Positions 1-6,676 are shown, counted from the first letter of the stretch. The stretch: DNA of 18,406 bases from Competibacteraceae bacterium UBA3908 (GCA_002391525.1 DGFE01000082.1:1-18406); one strand, 5' to 3'. Notes: generated by a model from the letters alone, not told the origin. Numbers and translations are program-made.

Positions 1-552
1 ATGTATCCCCGTCCGCTGGAGCAGATGACGCAGGTGACGGTGCCGGAACTGTCCGGGATTTTATGCGGGGCCAGCCGACCGATTCATTTTCGCGGCGTCG
101 CCACGGTGGTCAGCAAGCTGTTCAACATGGCGCAACCGGACGTAGCCTTGTTCGGCGAAAAGGATTGGCAGCAATTGGTCATCATCCGCCGGCTGGCCGC
201 CGATCTCGACTTTCCCATCGAGATCGTCGGCGTGCCCACGGTGCGGGAAGCCGACGGGTTGGCGCTGAGTTCGCGCAACGGTTATCTGACAGCCGAGGAG
301 CGGGCTATCGCCCCGGCGCTGTACGCCACGCTCGTGGCCAGCGCGGAGCGACTGCGGGCAGGCGAAGCCGATTACGCGCGGCTGGCGACCGAAGCCAAGG
401 CGCGGCTGGCGGCGGCCGGCTTCCGTCCGGACTATGTCGAAATCCGCCGCGCCCACGACTTGCAGCCCCCCACCGCCGCGGACACGGACCTGCGGATTCT
501 CGCGGCGGCCTGGCTGGGTCGGGCGCGGCTGATCGACAATCTGGCGGTCTGA
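1..552 (+). CDS. panC: Pantothenate synthetase, C-terminal part (gene begins before the window)
   Basis: PanC joins pantoate and beta-alanine with ATP to give pantothenate, the vitamin precursor of coenzyme A, in the cytosol. The 183 visible residues match the PanC family from the middle onward: the stretch around SRPIHFRGVATVVSKLF, then FGEKDWQQL, then READGLALSSRNGYL, and the ending AAWLGRARLIDN. Compared with the usual length of about 280 residues, roughly 100 N-terminal residues are missing, including the ATP-binding HxGH region. The window simply starts inside the gene, so the methionine at base 1 is internal and not the true start. The stop is TGA at 550-552. The next gene, tRNA-Arg, lies on the opposite strand 49 bases on. 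Nothing suggests the gene is broken. Confidence 0.95.
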   Translation: MYPRPLEQMTQVTVPELSGILCGASRPIHFRGVATVVSKLFNMAQPDVALFGEKDWQQLVIIRRLAADLDFPIEIVGVPTVREADGLALSSRNGYLTAEERAIAPALYATLVASAERLRAGEADYARLATEAKARLAAAGFRPDYVEIRRAHDLQPPTAADTDLRILAAAWLGRARLIDNLAV

Positions 553-601
553 TACAGCGCTTGGAACACGGAGAACGCTCGGCGCCAAGTCCTTGAAAAC
601 A

Positions 602-678
602 TGGCGCCCCGAACAGGAATCGAACCTGTGACCTCACCCTTAGGAGGGGTGCGCTCTATCCAACTGAGCTATCGGGGC
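602..678 (-). tRNA. tRNA-Arg (anticodon CCT)
   Basis: Read on the minus strand, the sequence folds as a complete 77-nt tRNA with encoded CCA. The acceptor stem GCCCCGA pairs with TCGGGGC, followed by discriminator G and CCA. The D stem is GCTC/GAGC, the anticodon stem CACCC/GGGTG with loop CTCCTAA, the variable loop AGGTC, and the T arm ACAGG-TTCGATT-CCTGT. The anticodon CCT reads the rare arginine codon AGG. All stems pair perfectly. It sits between the converging panC and NRDE genes. Confidence 0.97.
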
Positions 679-854
679 CAAGCAGGGAGGATATTCAGGG
701 GAAAACCGGCTACCCGTGGCCGGGTTTATTGGTATGCGGATCGGCAGCAAGGATAGCCGATCAGGCTTCGCCCGAACAAGGGGTGGAGTCCTGGCGGCTT
801 TGGATCGAACCTGATGTTCGGTCGGAATCGCCGGCGCCGAACCCTTGTCTTTGC

Positions 855-1640
855 TCATGCGGACTGCCCGGCGCGCCGGTCCGGCGGCGGCCAATCCACC
901 TGAAACTCACGCCGGCTGGCTTCGGGCCAGGTTACCTCGACCAGGCGGGCGCAACCGCGGTCGTCGACCAATAGCACGGTTGAGGAGCGGGTGCCGTAGC
1001 CCGGCGCGGTGATGAAGATGGGCGACAACCAGCGCTCCCATTCCAGCGGGACGCCGGTCCGCGGCAGCTCGGCGTCGGGCGCGGGCGTGCGATCCACCAG
1101 GAGTTGCAACAGGTCGTCCGGCGTCGGGTTGGGTTGGCGGTCCAGCAGTTGGCGCAACAGCAGCCGGCCCCGTTTCAGCTTGGGCCAGGGCGTGTCCAGC
1201 AGATGATTGCTGAGGCCGTACAATCCAGGCTCCAGGACGCGGGGTTCGCTGGCGTGGTTGGCGTAGTAGTGCAATCCCTCCTCGTCGCCCAGCAACAGAT
1301 TGAAGCCGTTATAGGCGCTGGCGCGCGGGGCCAGCCGGTCGAGGTAGACGCGCGCCGGTTCCCCGCCTTGCAGATAATCGCTGACCAGCCGCCCGCGCGA
1401 AGGGGCGTTGGGCAGGGTCCGGGCCGGGTCGCGGTAGTTGGTCAGCGCGGCGAAACGACCGGCGCGGGTCATGCCGAGCCAGGTGCCGCCTTCCTTGAGA
1501 TCGCGACCGGCCATGAGGTGCGGGGCATCGTCCCAGAACGCCAGCGGCGCGGTGGGACGATCATGAAATTCGTCGCGATTGGCCGCGATCAGCAGCGGAT
1601 AGCCTGGATGACAGCGGTAGGCGATCAGGATGAGGCACAT
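855..1640 (-). CDS. NRDE family protein (TANGO2/DUF833-like)
   Basis: The 261-residue protein starts MCLILIAYRCHPGYPLLIAANRD and carries the family-defining NRDE motif at residues 21-24. The family is found from bacteria to the eukaryotic TANGO2 proteins. Its biochemistry is not settled, and links to haem and lipid/acyl-CoA handling have been proposed for eukaryotic members. Other family-type segments visible are GGTWLGMTRAGRFAALTNYRD, the region around FNLLLGDEEGLHYYANH, and GLYGLSNHLLDTPWPKLKRG. The length is normal and the start agrees with the family N terminus, where cysteine follows the initiator methionine. No signal peptide or membrane segment is seen. It follows the response regulator gene on the same strand after 47 bases and could be co-transcribed with it. 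Confidence 0.9.
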   Translation of the reverse strand: MCLILIAYRCHPGYPLLIAANRDEFHDRPTAPLAFWDDAPHLMAGRDLKEGGTWLGMTRAGRFAALTNYRDPARTLPNAPSRGRLVSDYLQGGEPARVYLDRLAPRASAYNGFNLLLGDEEGLHYYANHASEPRVLEPGLYGLSNHLLDTPWPKLKRGRLLLRQLLDRQPNPTPDDLLQLLVDRTPAPDAELPRTGVPLEWERWLSPIFITAPGYGTRSSTVLLVDDRGCARLVEVTWPEASRREFQVDWPPPDRRAGQSA

Positions 1641-1687
1641 GGCGATTCCGGGCGACCGGTCGGGACAGGCATGGGCGGGGCGCGGGT

Positions 1688-2323
1688 TCAGGCTTCATCA
1701 TAGACCTTGAGAATGCCAATCGCCATCGCCATGCGGATGAGTTGCGACAGGGTATCGGCCTCCATTTTCTGCATGACCTTGGCGCGATGGACTTCCACGG
1801 TTTTGCGGCTCAGGCTCAACACCTCGGCGATTTCCCGGTTGGACAGCCCCTCCACCACCCGTCGCAGCACATCCTGCTCGCGCGGAGTCAGCGTATCGAG
1901 CCGGCGCAACAACTCCCGCCGCCGCGCGCGGGTGCGCCGCCGCACCACGTCTTCGGCGAGCGCATGGTGGACGCAATCCAGCAGTAGTTGCTCGTTGAAT
2001 GGCTTTTCGATGAAATCCAGGGCACCCTGTTTCATGGCGGTGACCGCCATCGCGACATCGCCGTGGCTGGTGACGATGATGACGGGCACGTCGATGCCGT
2101 GGCCGTGCAACCGCTGCTGAACGTTCAAGTCGTTGCGCCCTGGGATATGGACATCCAACAGCAGACAACCGGGCCGGTCGGGCTGATAGGCGGCCAGAAA
2201 CGCGTCGGTATCGGCGAAGACGAGCGCCCGCAAACCCACGGACTCCAGCAGGCATCGGAGGGAATCGCGGAGCGCCGGATCGTCATCGACGACATAAACC
2301 TGCGGCGCGGGGTACGGAGTCAT
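1688..2323 (-). CDS. FixJ-family response regulator, receiver plus LuxR-type HTH
   Basis: The 211-residue protein has an N-terminal receiver domain (about residues 8-120) with acidic residues D13-D15, the predicted phosphoacceptor D57 in CLLLDVHIPG, T85 and K107. A LuxR/GerE-type helix-turn-helix follows at about 145-195 (LTPREQDVLRRVVEGLSNRE to VEVHRAKVMQKM). This is the FixJ/TtrR/StyR architecture, so it should be a phosphorylation-dependent transcription activator. No sensor kinase gene is adjacent. The frame stays open far upstream through the antisense of the crotonase gene, so I placed the start at the ATG that gives a normal receiver N terminus (MTPYPAPQVYVVDDD). The Shine-Dalgarno there is weak, so the start is probable rather than certain. 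It is divergent from the acyl-CoA genes across 111 bases. Confidence 0.92.
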   Translation of the reverse strand: MTPYPAPQVYVVDDDPALRDSLRCLLESVGLRALVFADTDAFLAAYQPDRPGCLLLDVHIPGRNDLNVQQRLHGHGIDVPVIIVTSHGDVAMAVTAMKQGALDFIEKPFNEQLLLDCVHHALAEDVVRRRTRARRRELLRRLDTLTPREQDVLRRVVEGLSNREIAEVLSLSRKTVEVHRAKVMQKMEADTLSQLIRMAMAIGILKVYDEA

Positions 2324-2354
2324 GTTGAAAGCGAGCCGAAACAGAGTAGCCTGT

Positions 2355-2382
2355 TTGTCGAGACCGTTCGGTACACTATAAC
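2355..2382 (+). promoter_or_regulatory. Candidate sigma70 promoter for the acyl-CoA gene pair
   Basis: TTGTCG (2355-2360) and TATAAC (2377-2382) lie 16 bases apart. They match 4/6 and 5/6 of the sigma70 consensus. The site falls in the 111-base divergent region, about 50 bases before the crotonase ATG. The complementary TATAGT at 2375-2380 could be the -10 box of the response regulator gene in the other direction. This is a consensus match by eye only. Confidence 0.35.
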
Positions 2383-2434
2383 TTGATATCCGAAATTTTG
2401 ATAAATCCGTCGATCCCCGAGGAGGACCATCATC

Positions 2435-3232
2435 ATGATCGCGACCGTCCATCCCGAAGATGCACTCGTGCTCCGCCGGGACGAAGCGGGCGTCGCCACG
2501 CTGACGCTCAACCGTCCCAGGCAGTACAACGCGCTGTCGCAAGCCATGCTCGCCGCGCTGCAAACAGCGCTGGATGCCGTCGCCGCCGATAATACGGTTC
2601 GGGTGGTGGTGATCGCGGGTAGCGGCCCGGCGTTCTGCGCTGGCCACGACCTCAAGGAGATGCGCGCCCATACCGACCCCGCGTTCCACCGGGCGCTGTT
2701 CGCTCAGTGCGGCCGGGTGATGTTGACCATCAACCGTCTGCCGCAGCCGGTGATCGCCCGCGTGCACGGCATCGCCACCGCCGCCGGCTGCCAACTGGTC
2801 GCGGCCTGCGATCTGGCGGTTGCGGCCGAGAACGCCCGCTTCGCCACCTCCGGCATCAACGTCGGCCTGTTCTGTTCCACGCCCGGCGTGGCGCTGAGCC
2901 GCAACCTGGGCCGCAAGCAGGCGTTGGAACTGTTGTTGACCGGCGAGTTCATCGACGCGCCGACCGCCCTGCGGCAGGGACTGGTGAACCGGGTGGTTCC
3001 AGCCGATCAACTGGACAGCGCGGTCTGGCGACTGGCCGATTCGATTTGCAACAAATCGCCGCTGGCCATCAAGATGGGCAAGGAACTGTTCTATCGGCAG
3101 TTGGGCATGGGTCTGGAGGAAGCCTACGCCTGCGCCGGCGAAGCCATGGCCTGCAACATGGACAGCGAGGACGCCCGCGAGGGCATCGACGCCTTCATCG
3201 CCAAGCGCAAACCGGAATGGAAAGGCTGCTGA
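2435..3232 (+). CDS. Enoyl-CoA hydratase/isomerase family protein, ECHDC3-like, catalytic glutamates absent
   Basis: A 265-residue crotonase-fold protein. The CoA-binding and oxyanion-hole segments are present: VATLTLNRPRQYNALS (about 20-35), FCAGHDLKEM (67-76) and HGIATAAGCQLVAACDLAVA (111-130). The two glutamates that perform hydration in rat enoyl-CoA hydratase (E144 and E164) correspond here to Q120 and G140, at the same spacing of 20. The segment GINVGLFCSTPGVALSR and the ending AFIAKRKPEW match the ECHDC3 subfamily, which shares these replacements. True hydratase activity is therefore doubtful; another acyl-CoA reaction or a binding role is possible. A strong Shine-Dalgarno GGAGGA (2421-2426) sits 8 bases before the ATG. 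The acyl-CoA synthetase gene follows 78 bases downstream, suggesting one operon and one pathway. Confidence 0.92.
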   Translation: MIATVHPEDALVLRRDEAGVATLTLNRPRQYNALSQAMLAALQTALDAVAADNTVRVVVIAGSGPAFCAGHDLKEMRAHTDPAFHRALFAQCGRVMLTINRLPQPVIARVHGIATAAGCQLVAACDLAVAAENARFATSGINVGLFCSTPGVALSRNLGRKQALELLLTGEFIDAPTALRQGLVNRVVPADQLDSAVWRLADSICNKSPLAIKMGKELFYRQLGMGLEEAYACAGEAMACNMDSEDAREGIDAFIAKRKPEWKGC

Positions 3233-3310
3233 ATCAGCCACATCGGCAGTTCAACGAGCCCTCTCAACCGACAAACCACAAAACGATCAACCCCGAAGGA
3301 GCACCCCGCC

Positions 3311-4951
3311 ATGAGCGCCAATCTCAATCCCTACGATATGGGCCTGGACCGGAACGCCGCCAATTTCGTGCCGCTGAGCCCCCTGACCTTCATCGAACGC
3401 GCCGCTTCGGTTTATCCCCATCATACTGCCGTGGTGCATGGCGCGATCCGGCGCGACTGGGCGGAAACCTACGCCCGCTGCCGGCAACTGGCCTCGGCGC
3501 TCCAGCGGCGCGGCATCGGTCTGGGCGATACGGTGGCGGCGATGCTGCCGAATATCCCGGAAATGTTCGAGCTGCACTTCGGCGTGCCGATGACCGGAGG
3601 AGTACTGAACACTCTGAATATCCGGCTGGACGCCGAAGCCATCGCTTTCATGCTCGAACACGGCGAGGCCAAAATTCTGTTCACCGACCGTGAGTTCTCC
3701 GAGACCATCGGCAAGGCGCTGCGGCTGATCCAGCCCCAGAAACGCCCGCTGGTCGTTGACGTGGACGATCCGCTGGTCGTCGGCGGCGAGAAGCTGGGAA
3801 CGCTGGATTACGAAACGCTGCTGGCCGAGGGCGATCCGCAGTTCGCCTGGTCGTTGCCCGCCGACGAGTGGCAGGCCATTTCCCTGAACTACACCTCCGG
3901 CACCACCGGCAACCCGAAGGGCGTGGTCTATCACCATCGCGGCGCTTACCTGAACGCGGTCAGCAACGTGCTGGTGTGGAACATGGGCCTGCACCCGGTC
4001 TATCTGTGGACCCTGCCGATGTTCCACTGCAACGGCTGGTGCTTCCCGTGGAGCATCGCCGCCGCCGTGGGCACCAACGTCTGTCTGCGCCAGGTTCGGG
4101 CCGACCTGGTATTCGAGCTGATCAAGCGAGAAAAGGTCAATCACTTCTGCGGCGCGCCGATTGTGCTGAACACTCTCAAGAACGCCCCGGACGAGATGAA
4201 GGCCGGCATCAACCATCCGGTCAAGGTGATGACGGCGGGCGCCGCGCCGCCGGCGGCGGTGATCGAGGGCATGGAGCGCATGAACTTCGAGGTCACCCAC
4301 GTCTACGGCCTGACCGAGACCTACGGACCGGCGGTGGTGTGCGCCTGGCACGACCACTGGAACCAGTTGAGCCTGCCGGAGCGGGCGGCGCTCAAGTCCC
4401 GGCAGGGCGTGCGCTATCCGATGCTGGAAGGGCTGATGGTGGCCAACGCCCAGACCTTGGAACCCGTGCCGATGGACGGCGAGACCATCGGCGAAATCTT
4501 CATGCGCGGCAACGTGGTGATGAAGGGGTATCTGAAAAATCCCGGCGCCACCGAGGAGGCGTTCCAGGGCGGCTGGTTCCACACCGGCGACCTGGCGGTC
4601 TGGCACGAGGACGGCTACGTGGACATCAAGGACCGCTCCAAGGACATCATCATTTCCGGCGGCGAGAACATTTCCACCATCGAGGTCGAGGACGTGCTGT
4701 ATCGGCATCCGGCGGTGATGGAAGTGGCGGTGGTGGCACGACCCGACGAAAAGTGGGGTGAAACGCCGTGCGCGTTCGTGACGGTCAAGCCGGGCATGGA
4801 ACACGTCACCGAAGAGGAAATCATCGAGTTCTGCCGCAGCCAACTGGCCCGGTTCAAGGTGCCGAAGAACGTGGTGTTCGGGCCGCTGCCCAAGACCTCG
4901 ACCGGCAAAATGCAGAAGTTCATCCTGCGCGAGCGGGCCAAGTCTCTTTAA
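3311..4951 (+). CDS. AMP-forming acyl-CoA synthetase (medium-chain/DmdB-like acyl-activating enzyme)
   Basis: The 546-residue protein is a full ANL-superfamily adenylating ligase: carboxylic acid + ATP + CoA gives acyl-CoA + AMP + PPi. The phosphate-binding loop YTSGTTGNPKG is at 194-204, the A5 motif YGLTETYGP at 332-340, GWFHTGD at 421-427, the hinge DRSKD at 441-445, and the catalytic C-terminal lysine K533 in PKTSTGK. WTLPMFHCNGWCFPW (233-247) is typical of the medium-chain and methylmercaptopropionate-CoA ligase (DmdB) branch, so a short to medium or unusual acid is likely, but the substrate cannot be read from sequence. Shine-Dalgarno AAGGAG (3296-3301) lies 9 bases before the ATG. It is the second gene after the crotonase-fold protein. 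No signal peptide or membrane segment is seen. Confidence 0.93.
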   Translation: MSANLNPYDMGLDRNAANFVPLSPLTFIERAASVYPHHTAVVHGAIRRDWAETYARCRQLASALQRRGIGLGDTVAAMLPNIPEMFELHFGVPMTGGVLNTLNIRLDAEAIAFMLEHGEAKILFTDREFSETIGKALRLIQPQKRPLVVDVDDPLVVGGEKLGTLDYETLLAEGDPQFAWSLPADEWQAISLNYTSGTTGNPKGVVYHHRGAYLNAVSNVLVWNMGLHPVYLWTLPMFHCNGWCFPWSIAAAVGTNVCLRQVRADLVFELIKREKVNHFCGAPIVLNTLKNAPDEMKAGINHPVKVMTAGAAPPAAVIEGMERMNFEVTHVYGLTETYGPAVVCAWHDHWNQLSLPERAALKSRQGVRYPMLEGLMVANAQTLEPVPMDGETIGEIFMRGNVVMKGYLKNPGATEEAFQGGWFHTGDLAVWHEDGYVDIKDRSKDIIISGGENISTIEVEDVLYRHPAVMEVAVVARPDEKWGETPCAFVTVKPGMEHVTEEEIIEFCRSQLARFKVPKNVVFGPLPKTSTGKMQKFILRERAKSL

Positions 4952-5090
4952 GTGGAGACGGCATCATTCACGGTGCGGCTGGCCGCTTTTGCGGCTGACC
5001 TGACCGCCAAGTTCGCCGCGCCGCTGCATTCCCTCGTTTACGCCAAGCGGGCCTATTGAGTTTTCCTTCGGATTGGGGTATCCAAAGAGT

Positions 5091-5198
5091 TGAAGCTCGG
5101 CTGACACGGTGAATCTCCTGGCCGTCGCCTGTTCCCCCAACGGGTTCGTGGGTGCTTGAGAGGGAATATGGGGAGTCCTCTCCCGAGCTTCATTTTTT
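5091..5198 (+). ncRNA. Candidate structured small RNA ending in an intrinsic terminator-like T-run
   Basis: TGAAGCTCGG (5091-5100) pairs perfectly with CCGAGCTTCA (5183-5192), enclosing 82 bases and followed at once by six T (5193-5198). Inside, GAGAGG (5158-5163) pairs with CCTCTC (5177-5182), stacked directly on the outer helix. Weaker hairpins fit at 5106-5125 (ACGG/CCGT) and around 5135-5151. A poor promoter-like pair, TTGAGT (5056-5061) and TATCCA (5079-5084), would start transcription near 5091. Base composition looks less GC-rich than the flanking genes. It matches none of the 4.5S, 6S, tmRNA or RNase P features I know. An accidental long terminator, a larger repeated element, or a relic are alternatives. 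Confidence 0.4.
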
Positions 5199-5209
5199 CC
5201 CCCTTCACG

Positions 5210-5284
5210 AGGCGGTAGTTTCCTAATGGAAAGGTTAGGGGCGTTTATCGTCACTATGATCCGGTTCGAGTCCGGCGCCGCCTC
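5210..5284 (+). other. tRNA-like sequence, possibly a tRNA relic
   Basis: AGGCGGT (5210-5216) pairs with GCCGCCT (5277-5283) as a 7-bp acceptor-like stem, and the outer flank extends it (CGAGGCGG/CCGCCTCG). A T-arm-like hairpin CCGG-TTCGAGT-CCGG (5261-5275) contains the exact GGTTCGANTCC box. The 75-base length is right for a tRNA. TTTC/GAAA can act as a D stem, but its loop has only 6 bases. The anticodon arm (GGGGC/GTCAC, loop 5243-5249) contains a mismatch, five bases separate it from the D stem, and GCC replaces CCA. A functional tRNA is unlikely; a decayed tRNA or an integration-site remnant is more plausible. Confidence 0.3.
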
Positions 5285-5306
5285 GCCCTCACGCCGACTT
5301 ACGCCC

Positions 5307-6062
5307 CTAATCCCGGCGTCGCAGGACGTAAAAGGCATAGCCGCAATCCTGTGCGTAGCGGGCCATCAGCGCCATTTCGGATTCGGTCAAATCAGCCACG
5401 GCCTGGGCGTCCGCGTCTCCCGCATGGGCCGCCCGGAAGGCCGGCAGGCGCTCCCGCAGCGGGTCGTAATAGTTCTTCCAAGCCGACCAAGGCAACGGAA
5501 AATGGCCGACCACTTGCCAGCCCTGTTCGCCCACCGCCGTCAGATTGGCCTCGATGTCACGCATGGCCGGATATTCCACGTCCAGGAAAGCCTTCAACTC
5601 CGCCGGCCGATCCGACCGGAACCAGGACAATTCGGAAACCGCCAAATATCCCCCGGGCTTGACCCACGACCGCCACTGTATCAACCCTGCGTCAAAGCCC
5701 ATGCTATAAACCGCTCCTTCGCTCCAGATCAGATCGAAACTGGCTTCCCGAAAAGGCAAAGCCCGCATATCGCCCTGACAGACCCGCACGCGCGAACTCC
5801 AACCCCGCTCAGTCGCGGTCCGGCGCAACGACTGGAGAAAATCCAGGGATCGGTCGAGCGCCGTGATGTGTCCGGTCGTGGCCGCCGCCAGCGTCAAGGT
5901 CTGCGCGCCGGTTCCACAGCCGATATCCAGAATCTCCGGCGCGTCCGGCAATGCGCCGCAAAGCGCCAGCGCCCGCCGGGTCGATGCGGAATCGCCCGGC
6001 CCCTGGCGCGGCAGGCCATCGTGCAACGTGATCAACAGCTCGATCAGCCGCCCTTCATCCAC
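5307..6062 (-). CDS. Class I SAM-dependent methyltransferase
   Basis: The 251-residue protein has a Rossmann-type methyltransferase core. Motif I is ILDIGCGTG at residues 44-52. An acidic residue ends strand beta-2 in ITALDRS, then come GDMRALPFREASFDLIW and the post-core WVKPGGYLAVSELSWF. The N-terminal segment LITLHDGLPRQGPGD is typical of a family of uncharacterised bacterial methyltransferases of about 250 residues; the substrate is unknown. The frame is open up to 6167, but a start there would run through the relic of another gene. I chose GTG at 6060-6062 because GAGG lies 8 bases before it and homologues begin at this point. The stop is TAG at 5307-5309. No operon partner is evident; the region upstream is gene debris. 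Confidence 0.88.
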   Translation of the reverse strand: MDEGRLIELLITLHDGLPRQGPGDSASTRRALALCGALPDAPEILDIGCGTGAQTLTLAAATTGHITALDRSLDFLQSLRRTATERGWSSRVRVCQGDMRALPFREASFDLIWSEGAVYSMGFDAGLIQWRSWVKPGGYLAVSELSWFRSDRPAELKAFLDVEYPAMRDIEANLTAVGEQGWQVVGHFPLPWSAWKNYYDPLRERLPAFRAAHAGDADAQAVADLTESEMALMARYAQDCGYAFYVLRRRD

Positions 6063-6090
6063 ATCAATCGCCTCTTTCGATGCAGCCCAT

Positions 6091-6214
6091 TCAGGCCGAC
6101 CACCCGATGATTTCTTCCGTTTCAAATCCCACGATATTCCGCTCGGCGCGGCTGAACTCCACGCCAATCAGCGCGATGGGCTGTCCGAGCGCCCGATATT
6201 TTTGGTAAGCGCTG
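6091..6214 (-). pseudogene. C-terminal relic of a DUF1703/PD-(D/E)XK-type AAA-ATPase-like protein
   Basis: In one minus-strand frame the last 40 or so residues before a TGA at 6091-6093 read YQKYRALGQPIALIGVEFSR followed by AERNIVGFETEEI. This is the characteristic end of bacterial DUF1703/AAA-ATPase-like proteins, in which a KYxxLGxPIxLIGVEFS strand belongs to the nuclease-like C-terminal domain. Nothing else of that protein, normally several hundred residues, is present. Upstream the sequence switches at about 6214 to a Fic-type fragment in another frame. It is therefore a dead fragment. Assignment rests on recognising a short conserved tail, so it is moderate. Confidence 0.55.
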
Positions 6215-6385
6215 AAGGGTTGCCAACACTTGTTCGGTCTTCGAGCCGCGTGGGGCCTGTACGTCGCCGACGCGCTCCACCAGTTCTTGATAGGCGCTTT
6301 TGAGGATAAACAGAATGTAATCGATGTAGGGCCAAGGATCGTGGCGACCTTCGTACCACCGTTGCGAGCTTTGCTCCAGTGTTTC
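6215..6385 (-). pseudogene. C-terminal fragment of a Fic family protein
   Basis: The minus-strand frame starting at 6385 reads ETLEQSSQRWYEGRHDPWPY, then IDYILFILKSAYQELVERVG and ends near APRGSKTEQVLATL. This matches the region after the catalytic core in Fic proteins, where ExSSxxWHEGxHDPWPYxxYxL is followed by a helix with AYxExExRVG. Fic enzymes transfer AMP or related groups to proteins. The catalytic HPFxxGNGR motif is absent, stop codons lie just upstream in the same frame, and the downstream winged-helix part is replaced at about 6214 by an unrelated tail in another frame. It is a truncated, non-functional remnant. Confidence 0.6.
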
Positions 6386-6501
6386 AAGAAAATTATGCGC
6401 TTACGATGTAGCAAAATTGATGATTTCTACGAACGACCCTCCAACCCGTCAGCCTTCACAAAAACCCTCGAAGAACCACCCAGAAGACCCGATTTAAACG
6501 C

Positions 6502-6521
6502 CGTCTTGCACTGGCAAGACG
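6502..6521. repeat. Perfect 8-bp hairpin in a non-coding scar
   Basis: CGTCTTGC (6502-6509) and GCAAGACG (6514-6521) form a perfect stem with the 4-base loop ACTG. No T-run follows on either strand, so it is not an obvious intrinsic terminator. It lies in a gene-free stretch between the Fic fragment and the prpE terminator. From 6386 to 6575 I see no gene and only this hairpin. It could be an end of a lost mobile element or a palindromic intergenic repeat. Confidence 0.4.
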
Positions 6522-6575
6522 TGATTGAGCTGACGCATGATAGCGTTCAGATTTGCTACTCGGAAGCGCCAAACG

Positions 6576-6604
6576 AAAAATCCCTCCCCCTGCCGGGGAA
6601 GGGA
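6576..6604 (-). terminator. Intrinsic terminator downstream of prpE
   Basis: On the minus strand a GC-rich hairpin (stem 6581-6589 with 6595-6604, about 9 bp with one bulged base, loop of 5) is followed directly by five T (complement of 6576-6580). It lies about 70 bases past the prpE stop. A second inverted repeat, CCACCCGCCC (6629-6638) with GGGCGGGTGG (6655-6664), sits between the stop and the terminator. Confidence 0.75.
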
Positions 6605-6676
6605 TTCATTGCAACCGTTCGACCGTTCCCACCCGCCCTACGACGCAAAGCCGCGGGCGGGTGGAAATCAGGCCGT

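Larger units (their letters stand above)
4952..5306. other. Gene-free interval between acyl-CoA synthetase and methyltransferase
   Basis: This 355-base stretch lies between two genes that converge on it. It holds the candidate structured RNA and the tRNA-like sequence described separately. A short hairpin GCCGC-TTTT-GCGGC lies near 4981-4995, with no T-run after it. A minus-strand open frame crosses the whole interval into the methyltransferase gene, but it has no convincing start and I do not call it a gene. Confidence 0.6.

Noticed and set aside
702..723. Hairpin CCGGC/GCCGG followed by TTTT on the minus strand, between the NRDE gene and tRNA-Arg
   Set aside because: The stem is only 5 bp, and no tRNA promoter is visible between it and the tRNA. 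A true terminator here would cut the tRNA off, so I did not call it.
1688..3241. Minus-strand open frame of 517 codons reaching across the crotonase gene
   Set aside because: Only the last 211 codons are the response regulator; the rest is the antisense of a clear enoyl-CoA hydratase-family gene.
3287..4843. Minus-strand open frame of 518 codons opposite the acyl-CoA synthetase
   Set aside because: It is a shadow of a gene with all ANL motifs; no family resemblance or ribosome site supports the antisense frame.
5171..5198. Hairpin GGGAG/CTCCC with a following T-run as a simple terminator of the acyl-CoA synthetase gene
   Set aside because: Eight bases separate this small stem from the T-run, whereas the long-range 10-bp helix ends exactly at the T-run.
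5091..5198. Cobalamin riboswitch, suggested by GGTGAA and GGGAA elements
   Set aside because: The elements are in the wrong order, the B12-box is not complete, and no gene follows on the same strand for the element to control.
4964..5338. Minus-strand open frame of 124 codons across the acyl-CoA synthetase/methyltransferase gap
   Set aside because: It starts inside the methyltransferase 3' end, has no Shine-Dalgarno, and covers the candidate structured RNA and tRNA-like sequence, whose perfect helices explain the sequence better. If blastp finds it conserved as protein, this should be reversed.
6063..6167. N-terminal extension of the methyltransferase to the ATG at 6167
   Set aside because: It would overlap the DUF1703-type relic in another frame and lacks a ribosome site, while GTG at 6062 has GAGG at good spacing.
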